From assembly GCA_013407085.1 (NCBI GenBank), contig JACCGJ010000701.1, positions 62,001 through 126,000 on the forward strand: a stretch of 64,000 bases of DNA, read 5' to 3'. The DNA is from Atriophallophorus winterbourni. Its lineage: Eukaryota; Platyhelminthes; Trematoda; Plagiorchiida; Microphallidae. Positions 22,601-34,600 of the stretch are shown here, one piece after another (positions within the stretch are counted from its first letter, which is position 1; each line of letters begins with the position of its first letter). A model generated the notes under the pieces. It saw only the letters and a list, made by a program, of their open reading frames with translations. It was not told the origin of the DNA and did not search any database. Made by a program: the position numbers and the translations under genes.

Positions 22601-25600
22601 AGTTTGGCTACGAAAACGGTCGACTTTGACCCAACGCCGTGGGGGGGAACTGATTCTAAGCCTATCACTTCGGAGATAAATTGGCAGAAGAAGGAATGCA
22701 CTGCGAACAGTTGAACAAATACTACGTTCCTGTTTGATGCTTTGTGTGGTCATAAACGATAAGAAACTGGCTAAATCCATTGTCATATGAAGCGGAGTAA
22801 ATAATACACGCTCAAGATGTATAACCAGAATCGATTTCGGTTGACAGATTTCAACAATTTAAAAAATCGAATTAAGCAATAAATTAAATATCAAGAATAA
22901 CACACATCAGAACTAGATAGCCATATTAACACGTTTTTCCATCACACTCACACACACACTACACGACCGGGTTTGTGAACTCATTTCCGAGAGTAGTAAG
23001 TCTACTAATACAGCAACTGTATATGAACAAATTGTTGTCTTAATAATAAATTGACCTGAAGAGAAACTAATAAAACGCGGGCATTAGCGACAAAGTTTAC
23101 ATAAACTGACACAATACAAAACGCGTTATTTTCACTCCCAGAGCGTCATCTTTTGTGAAACAATTCACCGAAAGAGCTTGCAAGTGAGTCAAGTCTCCAT
23201 ACATTCAAAACAAAGTGTCATACGTATTACACATTAACACACACTCCCGTATGAACCATCCATTAGAATATCCAACACAGAGGTACTCGCTTTTCGTCTT
23301 GCACTATGTTACGGGCTCTTGAATTCAGGTGGTTGATCCTTTGGCAAGACACACTTGCTATACAAAGATGCTTGCAAACGTGAGATGAAAGCGATGGTGG
23401 GAACTTGGTCTCGATCTCCCCCCTTTGGAGGCAACGTGTAAAACGTCATCTTCAGGGTGGAAAAGAGCTGGCGCTGCTTTCGGTCAAACGTAGGTCACGT
23501 CGAGTGGGCAAATGCCCCCCCCGATGGGCCGACGGACTGCCGATCACTGTGAGCGCTGCGAGAGAGAACGTTCCATCCCGAAACAGACTGTTTAGTTGCT
23601 TGAAACAATGCCGCCGTGCGTTTAGGATGTACATCCATTTTCGACATCGACCGGAGAAGGTAAATAATAACTCGCTTGGTCATGGGTTCAAACCCAGTCT
23701 ACATGATTATGGGCTCATGTGTTTGAACAGGTTGGTCGTACCAGCCTTATCCAACAGTGGCATACAAGCACAACTCGCTTGGTTTTTATTTGAAGTCAAA
23801 TGTTATTAATAAGTAGTATATGACGTTCGATAAGCAGCAGTTCCGATAGTACTTATTGATAACATCTGACTTTAAACACAAATCAACCATCCTGCTGTTA
23901 TTGGAATGTTGCATAAATATTCCAAACAGTTACCTGCTGTGGGACTCAGCTTAGTTCTCACATGAAAGCTACAGTTCAATTTGCAAATGAGGATTTATCC
24001 TCTATTTCGCAAATAACTCACTTTTATTTAAAAATAAAAAAAATAATTATTGCATCCTGTGTAGTATGGGCTTACCGGAGAATCGAATTAATTGACCAAT
24101 TTTCCCGGTGATTGGATCGGAAGAGGAAGTGACGATTCTGCTAGGAACATCTGTTTCATGAATCGAAGTAGACTTATTGATGAACGACATCTTGGTGAAT
24201 TCATCCACAACGATATAAGCTGATGAGAAAAAGCAAGGAGGGGATTAATAGCAACAGCTAATGGCTACGACAAAGATGCACTCCCTGTTAAAGAAACCGT
24301 AGATAAGCACTGACCACAGCCTGCTTGCTAACGAGTACAAAACGCATGATCCACGCTTGGTCGAAGCAAGTTATATCCCTTCGTAATCATTTACCAACGA
24401 CGTTTATCAACCCTTTCTGCCCCATCTAAGGATGCTTAAATTACTTCATCAGCACGCGTTAACAAATTTGAGTCAAAAATTAATCCGCAGTAAACAAAAA
24501 GGGTTTTCCATCATCATGCTTGTTCGTCGACTTCATCTTTACTGCTGGAAAGTTTGAAGGAGTGCGAACCTTGTTCACACACCCTACCCGACGGCCGTAA
24601 ACAGCATGACACTGAGAGTGACCCACCACACTCATGTGCACAACAGTGGGGAAATAAATGCGACAGCCTAGCGCAAAGAGTAACAATCAATAACCTAGCT
24701 AGCTCCTTGTTAACGAAACCACAGATAAGCACGGGTCAAAACTGAATTGTTAAGGGGAATAAAACCAACACTGGAGTGTGTATACATGCTAAATTACATG
24801 GAATACACGGTCAAGCACATTATATCCCCTCCTAATCATTTTCTAACGAGGTTTATCCAGCATTCCTGTCCCGTCTATCGCAGTCTAAAATCCCCTTAGT
24901 AATGTCTTCAACAATAGTCACTTATAATTTTTCTTCTTCGATTTCGTCTATATTGTTAGGATGTTTCAAAAACTCGATCACATTTTCGATACCCGACGAG
25001 TGTACACATCATGAAACCGAGAGTGCGCTATAGTAGGGGAGGCTTGCAAACATGGGCAATTAGTCCCAGGCAGAACATTGTTGCCACAAGCAATTTAGCT
25101 ACGAATGACAACGTGTATTGATAAAAGAAAATTTAATTGACTATATCATCCTAAATACACGACGCGAAGCACGAAACAATAGAGAAAAGTAAAAGATTAG
25201 ACAATGAGACACGGGAAAATCAAGGCAAGGAATACCTTTGCTTTTCAACGCCATCGCATCTCTGATGAACACTCGGGCACCTGAAAACCGTTTGGGGAAA
25301 AAGGTTTCATTCAACGTTGGTCCCGATTGTTTGAAAATATCCAACGGGGAGAGCGCGTGCGATTTACACAAGCAAACAGTCACCCCATCATCGCCGTCCA
25401 GCAGTAAAAAGAAGAGGCGGTTCAGTTGACTCAGTTCATAAGGCAGAGAATTATTCTGTACAAGAAGTTTCTGGACATCTTGCAGGAGCATGGACTTCAA
25501 GAGAGAACCTTCAAATGGCTGGGTAGATAAATGGAAGTTAGAAATGTAGATATATGAATATACACGAATTTAGGTGTGGTACATGATGACGCAATTAGAC

Positions 25601-28600
25601 GCAAGCAGCGAGAGCTCATGTAACTTGAGTAATCGTCACGGATGAGGTAAAAACAAACGGTAAAGTTAACAAAATGTGATACGATCTTCGTTTTTAACTT
25701 ATACGGGAAGGAGGTAATTTTAGGAAAACTGTAAAAGCTGTCAAATTTGGGGTAAGGCTTCAAATCTACTATAATATGGGAACAATTTACCGATTAATGA
25801 ACTTTGGTGAAGCTCACCACTGTATTAGATTCCAGAGTTGCAGCAACACGAATTTGCCAATAAACAATAAAGAAGAAGAAAAAGAAAAGAAGCTCAATTT
25901 TCCATACGATAAGCTTTGGAAACGAATGAGGGGGAATACAAAACGTCGGTAATGCGAATCACCGATGAGCATGAATTACAGTGAAGGCACGAGTGTGCAA
26001 TCATGCCGTACTTTTGTACTTCGTCGCTATTGATTTGTCACTCGTACGGAGCTGCAGACGGACACACGCTGAGGTATCGCTGCTATTTTCTTTTATATCT
26101 GTATAGGCCAGAGTAACCTGAACGTATCTTAGCCCATGTGCAGCCCGGCATACCGAGCTGCACTTCCACACCCGCCCTCAACATTCACTTTGAAATACCC
26201 AGATGACGTAGTCATTGGATGTATAGTGCCAAAAAACAAGTCTTCAAATAGGCTCGCCGCTGTTTTAGATTAAATCACTACATGGTCAGAAATGAGATGC
26301 TTATCTCTTGCTACAGCGGACAACCAATAAGCGAAGCTGAATTCAAAATGAAAGCATAGAGCCCTGTTGTGCACTTAGCCAATCAGATTACGCCATGATG
26401 ATCTATCAGCCAATCAAAATCGTCCATGAGACATGTTAACCAATCATGTTCCACCACGTTAAATTTTGCATAATTTTGATCATTCTTTAAAAATCGTTCT
26501 GACCTGTGTTCTCATCTGTGGAATCAAAGCCAACGGACAAAAGGACAGGACTAGGCGATAGGCAAGAATTCCAGGCGTAGTTTCATTAATAACTTAACAG
26601 GAACTTGATATCTTCAAATCTGAAAAATGTACGTACTTGAAAACAAGGTTATACTTGAATTTCGGGGCATGTGAGCAACACATCACTTACTGTACTTGTG
26701 TACACTAATCTGCCTAGCAAACGTCGCGAAACAATTGACACTCATCCTTCTTTATCTAGAATTAAGTCCATAGACATAACTAGAGGGAAATACGTCAAGT
26801 ATCTAGGCGTCACCATATCCGACAACTTTATTTGGACCCATCATCTAAATACTGTACTTACTAAAGTTCGTAGGCTTCTTTTTAATCTTTTAGTTTTTGT
26901 TCTCTTGGCGTCGAGTCTAAGCTAATTTCATACTTCATATTCTCTTGTATTTTGACACGTATTCTGTACCATTCAACTGCTATTTTCCCCCACGTCTTTC
27001 AAACGACTTTGTGTTGCTCAAACGATGTATCAGGATCAGAATATCCTTAAGAGGATATTCTTGAAAAATCCTGAAACAACAATTTTCCTCTTGCGATCAG
27101 CTCAGAAATATTATCCTCAATGATATTTCCCATCCACTGCATGAGGATCTCTTTAAGAGCCAAGCTTTTTCAAAGACTCGATCAAAACACAGTATACTTC
27201 CTTTTAGAACGTCTTTATATCGGAGATAATTTATCTGATTTGCTTCACGATACCTTTGTCACAAGGAACTGCTTATTGAAAAATTACGGTCGAGTTGATT
27301 TCGTTGACATTATGGGTATATTTTCAGTGAATATTTTTGCGTGTGTAATTTGTATAGAATTCGTCGTGTCTAAAGCTGAAATTTCGAATAAAGCGTTGTT
27401 TTCCTTCTTCTTCAACTGTTATGTGAAATTTCGGACCCCACCCAGGCAAACGAATACGCCCGACTGAGACTACCGCTACAATGAGTTTCTTCATCCCAAC
27501 GCGCCAAGTCCATCTTACCCGGTAGCCCCAGCCATGAGCACTCACCGTCCATCACGACATACTTTTACTTTTGTGCGACTATCTCCTGCTGGAGGATGAG
27601 TCGACTTGGGAATTTGGGTACAAAGTGGCGTATCCAGCACCACTCGGCGTTTGTTCGAGTCAGCTTCTCTAGCCTTTGCACAACCAAGTGCAACCTGCAA
27701 GGCAACAGGGTGTTGTCAGAAAGAGGTGGTGTGCACCAACTAACCGTCTGCCAGATTCTGTTTCACATTTTTCCTCAGGGTTTTCTCCCGAAGCCGTTCC
27801 CGCGATCGGGAATCCCGCAAGGCAGCGGAGGCATAAAATCAGGGTTTTCCTTCCCTTAGATGAAATGCCCTCCCAGGCTAACGAGCTACATCTGCCCGAA
27901 GCAAACTGGTTTTCAGGCGACAGTCACTCGCCTTCGCCCCTTCGAGTGTTGGTAAAAGCAGTTCCGCCGGGCTCGGGGAGCCACTCGTGCAGGCCAGAAG
28001 CTGGACTTGGTTGTCAGAGGCTAGTTGAGACGCATGCCATATGGGAGCATTTTATAAACATTGGGAGCTTATCCCCACAGCCACCCCCGGCTATGAAAAC
28101 CATCACGACATCCATCAGACAAAGTCCTTACCAGCCCGACTACACGCCACTCAGCTTTCTCCAGGCGAGGCCGTTCACCATCAACCCTGGGGCGCAGGCA
28201 ATTCTCAACCGGGACTATGTTTTCGAAGCTTCTGGTTCTTCGTTGTCAAGCCTAAGGATGTGCCTACATCTGCTCCTACTGGGTTCGTACTAAGACCAAA
28301 TCTGTCTAGGCCTGGGCAACCTGACAGAATCTTAACCCACATGCAGTCTCTGACTGTACGTCACTTTGCCTGGATCAGGCTTGTGCTTTCATACATACAT
28401 AAATACATAGAACGCGCCACGTCATGGACTGGCCAACCGATCGTTTCTCCCAGCTTCCACCAGTAGATTTACAATAATGTAAAACTTGAGATTATGTGTT
28501 TTAAAGCTGAGAGTTGTTCAATATCAGAGTTTTACTGAGCAAGATTATCGAATAGTGAAGACAACAGAACGCCACTCACCTCAAATAACATGGTCCCACA

Positions 28601-31600
28601 AAGATCGATGCGACGAGGAGAGACGATGGAGTTAATCTTTAGGGGGAATAAACAAAACAAAACACATCAGTGGAGATAGAAGCGAATGAAGACACATGAA
28701 AATCATTCATGACTGAGTATTAAAAAGGAATCGATCCATGCGATGAACTGGTCATGGTGACGGTTGTTACATGTCGGGTGAGCCAACAGCAGTGCAGCAA
28801 GTCATCAAGATGCCCACAGATGCCATACACAATTTACGACATAATCTTGCAAATATGTAAGTATGCATGTATGGTATGGTATGAAAGCACAAGCCTGATC
28901 CAGCCAAAGTGCCACACAGTTAGAGACTGCACATGGGCTAAGATACTGTCAGGTTGCCCAGGCCTAGACAGATATGAGGAGAGGAATAGAAATGGTAGTG
29001 AGACTCCAGCGTGTTTCAGCATGCAGCTCACTACCGTTGGCCAATTTAGTATGCATGTACGTACGTATGTGTGTCGGTATTATGTATGGATGGGTGCGTG
29101 AAATCACAGGCCTGATCTAATCAAAGTGCCGCACAGTTATAGACTGTATGTGGGCTAAAATACGATCAGTTTGCGCAGGCCTAGATAGATACAAGAAATA
29201 TAAGCCGTGAAACTCTAGCTTGTGTCCATATACAGCTCAGTGCTGATGGCAAATCAATTTAGCACGTTAGCTGCGCAGTACACAAGTACTGCAACACGAT
29301 ACACGATTACACAACCGCGAATAGAAATCACATGACCGAAGTCGTCAATGAAATCATTGGTTGAAAGTCAACTTTGACAACGAAGGCATGAAGAAACAAC
29401 ACGCGAAATTCATTGTCCTTAGCGCAGTAGTAAGAAAGTGACAGAAACACGGAGATCAAAGGCCTTCGTTTTTATCACTTATCCGAACCAGATTTGCCAA
29501 TCGACAAACGGAAATTGCTGCGCTAAATGACCTCAGTCACGTGAAAATGTCGATGCAGTATGTTCGCGGTTAAACCCTACCGACACAAAATCAATTGTGG
29601 TGAAACAATTTGTCCATCTTGGCTGGATAACGGAGCAATAGATACTACCGAGTCTTCGAAGTTCCAAATTTATTTTAGACAGGTGGGTTGTTTGATAGGT
29701 TCCCTAAGCTAGCGAAGGCTAACTCGCGAAAAAAGGAATTCACCTGCCAATTCTTGACAGGCTGGTATGACGTCTGTAAGTAGAATTTTAAAAGTACAGA
29801 AAGAGTGAACAGTCAAAACCATATGCATAAATAAAACCAATGCAAAAAGAGACCAGTAACTTGAGAATTGATATTGATTGAACGAGCTGTTTTTGGTTGT
29901 CGCAACCTGTGGATGCATAGAGGCAAAAATCAAGTCCGGGGCATTCTGGCGTCGTCGGATAGATTGCCCGTGAAATTGTAAATGTAAAATTGCAAGGGAA
30001 CTACAGAGATGATTGAAAAAGTGAGGCTGTACTAAATTCATCAATGTACTGTGGAGTGATCCGCAAAGAAAGTATCGCAGGTAGAAAAATGGTAACGCAG
30101 CCTTAATATGGAATGGAGTTTTATTACGGATGCCGGTATCAAGTACCGAATGCTTAACTGCCATTCAACCATGAAGAAAGTGAAATCCTAAAAGATGGGG
30201 AAGGGTGGGATTTAAGCAGCTATGGATTCAACAGAAGAGTAAGCCTACACCTCGAATGGAACATGCATTCAATAAAGGAGCGAACGAACTGTTTTTGATT
30301 GGCACTGGGTCGGGACAAATAGAGACAAAAACGAGTACCGAGAATAAGTGGGGCATAAACGTGTTATCGGATAGACTATTCGTGAGAAGAGAACGTGAAA
30401 TTGTAAGGGAACTACAGAGAGATGACTGAACAAACTGTGGTTGTGGTGAGTTAAGAATACAAAGATGAGAGAGTGGGCTGGTAAAATGACGCATGGGCAA
30501 AAATGGGGATTTGGGTAAACAGCTTGTTCGATAGGATTTCTATTAAGAGGGTTCAAGGCCATCTCAAAGCTGCACATAAAAACCTTAATTCGAAAATAAT
30601 GCAATAATCCGTAAGACAAAAGGAATCGGTAAGTTTAAAACATTTACGGAAATAAAGGCTGTGTGAGTGAGCTTGAAAGTCGCGGTTCGACCGTCCCACA
30701 GACATAGCTGTTTCGGAATCGCGTCATCCCAGCTCTCGGATCGAACAGAGTTTGAACAAAAGTTGGAAATCTGAGTGGAGAAAAGGAAAACGATTAGTGG
30801 CGCATTGAACATTAATGTGAAAATGGATTAGAGACTATTAACTCCATGGTTGCATGGTAAGCCGAGAGTGGTGAAGTCTGGTGAATGAAGGAGAATTGGA
30901 TAATGTAATGTACTTTGAGTTCGGTTTCGTTTTTTTTAATACTACTGAAACACAACAGTGTACATTCAAAACACCTTGATTTGGTCAACATTCCTATGAT
31001 GAACACACGCCAAACCGTTCCAAGAATCAGACAACCTGAACTATGGGCATAATCCGAATGCAAGTGCTAGCATCCCATATGCATTCATTTTATTGCCAGT
31101 TTCGAATTCCATTAGTGAAGACATCAAATTTAACCACGGAAATAACCGCGAGGAAGAAAGACTGGACACGGAGATCTGTTCGGTTGGGCGACCACAACAG
31201 AAGTTGCTGGCTCCTTCTGAAACCACGCTACTCAAATGTGCCAGTCTGGAGAACAGTTCATAAACGTTTGTGATCGGTCAAACGGTGGACGGTAGCACAG
31301 GTCGTTAAGGCGTGGGACTACAATTGTGATGGTAGGGGGTTCGAATCCCACCCCCGAAGCGGAGGATATGCACTGCTGATGAGCTCAAATAAGAGCGAAA
31401 CTCGAGTCTAGTGCTTCCATTATGGACCGTCGTGATCAACTTTGTGAATAGTTCGATGGGGTTGGCACGGATGAGTAGTCACAAATATAAAGAGCGAGGA
31501 ATACACCACGTTCCGCGTCGATCAAACACTAAAGACAATGAGTCGCAACGAGATAAATTCCACCGTAATTGTTCTATAGCCAATTCATTTAGACAAAGGT

Positions 31601-34600
31601 ATATTGACACAAATGGGATAAAGGGCCTCCGATCTGAAGATGTTATGACAGGTAATATGATGTATTTTTTCGAGTCTTCAAGAAATCGTGACTTTCAAGG
31701 AGATCGTCATGCAGCGTATGAGAATAATCGTTTAAGTCGATCACAAACGGAAAAATGTTAGTTCAAAATGTTTCTAGAATGTTTTCATAAGGAACAGAGC
31801 TTTGGCGTGAAAGCGCTTCAACGGTACAATTTTTTAAAGAGTGCCGGGAATAATTCAGGTGAATAGTACAAACTATGAAGTAATATAAAAGAGGATATAT
31901 AGTTAGAAATCAGCTTAGAATGAACGCCAAGAGAACGAAGACCAAAAGCGATAAAACAAAGCCTATGAACTCTAGTAAATAGAGAATTGAGATGATAAGT
32001 CCAAGTAAGGTTTTCAGGAATTGGTGACACCTAGATAGTCGACATGTTTCTCTCTAGTAAGATTTAAGGACTTATGTCGAAATAAAGTAAGTCTACTGTA
32101 AATCGTTTCAACGCACATCGAACGAGTTCTTGATACCGAATAATACGAAGTACGACATCGCGAAACAAAGACTTGAATAAACACGGAAATGCAACTGTGT
32201 AACACTTCTGTGCGGCACTTTGCCTGGATCAGGCTTGTGCTTTTACGCATACATACATAGCTTCGTATTAAATATTTTGCCACCGGTAATTAGCGAAAAC
32301 ACACTGGGATTTCAAGGTCGTGATCCTTATCACATACATCAAACTGAGGTAGCTCAAATGGATATTAAATCAGCCCATGAGAAATCTGACTCAGAACAAT
32401 AGATTTCCGATTGTTGGGATAGATTTATTCAGAGTGAATTCCCGTGATTCGAATTTATAAGCAAACATGGAGGCAAATTTGAATAAAAAATTAAAATAAA
32501 CAACCAATAGGTATACAGAAAAAGTAAAACGGTTAATCGATAAACATTGTGAGGTAACCAACGTAAGATGAAATAAACCTAGCTGAACCGCATACCTTTT
32601 GGATGAACGTGTGAAGAGTCAATTCCTCGCAGCGCTTTAAAACATCCCGCCGAATACTGAAGATAGAAAAAGAACCGAATGTAGTGCAACCAAGTAAATA
32701 GCATAATCTTATTTGTTGACCACGGACAATCGCTGCTACGATGTGGCTCACGCAACATCAAACTATAAGAGTGATGAGTCAACAGGATCAAAAGAGTGAT
32801 GCTAAGATCGGAGACGGAAGGGAGCTACTGAAAGCTTAAACGAACAATGTACATTATCGGAATGCTCTCGGGGGTCAAGTGAAAACAGGAAGCAGTAACA
32901 TAGTAATGTGTTGCTCGCATCCCCCAAACCGACACACCACTACCGGTTTCTGGCTGTTTGCCGTCATCAGGTGGAGACAATAAGATTAGGTTCAGTGAGC
33001 CTTGAAACAGTGGATAAATGGTAAACAAGGTTATACTTGAATGCCACTGTTACATAGGGTTCGTACAACGAACCACGATGTTGAAACACTGCAAACATCC
33101 AGAAGCTTTGATGTGAGCGCTTTGTTCGGCAACGTCGATACAATAACTACGTTACAACTAGCTAGAAGGGGCCTTGGAATCATATGCCAGTTTGTCAGAT
33201 CGCACAAACTCGAGCATCAAGCGAATTATCAACGGGGTATCGACCTGCTAACCACTTTTGTTTAGTGAAAGACAAAAAGAAGGGTTGGCAATGCGTTAAC
33301 GGGTATCTCCAGTACTTGCGAACATGAATATGAAGCTTTGACCGGACGGACCTTGACCGTGATCACTTGTATTAGATTGACGTGTGTATTAGGCAAATCG
33401 ACCACTATTCCTGGTCATGCCAACGTGATGTGACACACCTTGGCCTTATTATAGGCTGTTTTGCGGTGAGGTAGAGGTGGTGTGTTGACTACTACTTAAT
33501 CATGTTCCCTGTCCTGACTATCACCCTTGGTATGACGAAGCTTCTGTGTCAGAAGTGAAACGTTACCCAAAACTTGCTCTAACCGATTGCACTTAAATTT
33601 CTTTGCATTATGAATACACCATCGGAACCAAACATAATCCACTCGATTGCCGGGTTTACAAAACTAACCGGGCTGGAAAGTAGCTAAATGCGTGTGTTTC
33701 TACATAAAAATGACGCGCAAACGGTTTACTGAACGGATAATGCATACTTAAACGCCACAACTAGATTTGTACTATTAGCATTCATGAGTTAAAAGCAATA
33801 AGATTAAACTCAGGTGAACAACAGCATTTAAGTGGCATGAAAAGATATAAATTGTGGTTCATCAATTCCTATTTCTAAGAAAAGGGTAAATACACAGAAT
33901 GAAAGCATCTCCGCACTTCCTCATGCCTATCACATTCTCGTAGGTTATTGTTTGCGCACTTATTAGGCGGGATGTGAACATGAATATCGCGAAATAAAAG
34001 TCTGACGGGCGGAGTACTCACTTGAAATTGATTTGCTCCGAAGGTAGCTGCAACAGGGATTGAACCGAATAGACAGAACCGACCATCCACTTTGGATTTG
34101 TATCCACCTCCGAGAATTCGTTGCCGAAACCAGGTAGCAGAATTAAGCCGTATTGATATTTAGAGTGCAAGGCCAAAAGAGCTGACCTAGTAATCAAAAA
34201 AACAAAAAATAAACTCATCACATGGTGGGCAGAAGCAATACAAATTGATCACTTGGAGAATGGGGAAACCCAACGTAAAAAAGAAAGACGCGAAAATGAT
34301 TAAAGGTAGTTCAAGGTTATTGTCTGGATTAAGATTTTCAGCTAGGTATTCCCCGAGGGGAAATGAGCAGTCTAGTGTTGGGATAAATGATGCGGATACG
34401 CGAATGAAACAAAAACGATATTTGTTCGATGCAAATGACGCACGTCGTATAACGTAAAATACGCAAACAATCATATTTACACATAAAACGGGCAGGGTAT
34501 CGCTTGGCGATGAAAAATCGATGTTTTACCAATCTGCACGTTTTCAACAAAGTGGATGNNNNNNNNNNNNNNNNNNNNNNNNNNNNNNNNNNNNNNNNNN

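Larger units (their letters stand above)
31286..31425 (+). mobile_element. tRNA-headed SINE with a hammerhead ribozyme
   Basis: A tRNA-like pol III promoter (31,293-31,348) is followed 20 bases later by a complete hammerhead ribozyme (31,370-31,414). This order is that of schistosome Sm-alpha-type SINE-like elements. Only one copy was noticed in the window; its outer ends are not defined. Confidence 0.7.
31765..34558. repeat. Left copy of a 3-kb duplicated segment, ends at gap
   Basis: It matches 35,559-38,649 in the same order with scattered substitutions and indels, and runs exactly into the N run. It includes host exons 34,022-34,186 and 32,596-32,656. Confidence 0.9.

Noticed and set aside
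27676..28293. 205-codon plus frame over the LINE-ends element
   Set aside because: It lies antisense to the LINE leader, and related copies break the frame at different places, so it looks like chance openness.
31289..31362. Functional tRNA-Ser/Leu gene
   Set aside because: The B box is perfect, but the A box and acceptor stem are poor and a hammerhead follows; it is better explained as a SINE head.
34022..34186. Major-facilitator or monocarboxylate-transporter exon
   Set aside because: The hydrophobic YGLILLPGF and WMVGSVYS phrases first suggested this, but no neighbouring transporter exon exists and the exon joins in phase to SPIDR-like exons on both sides.
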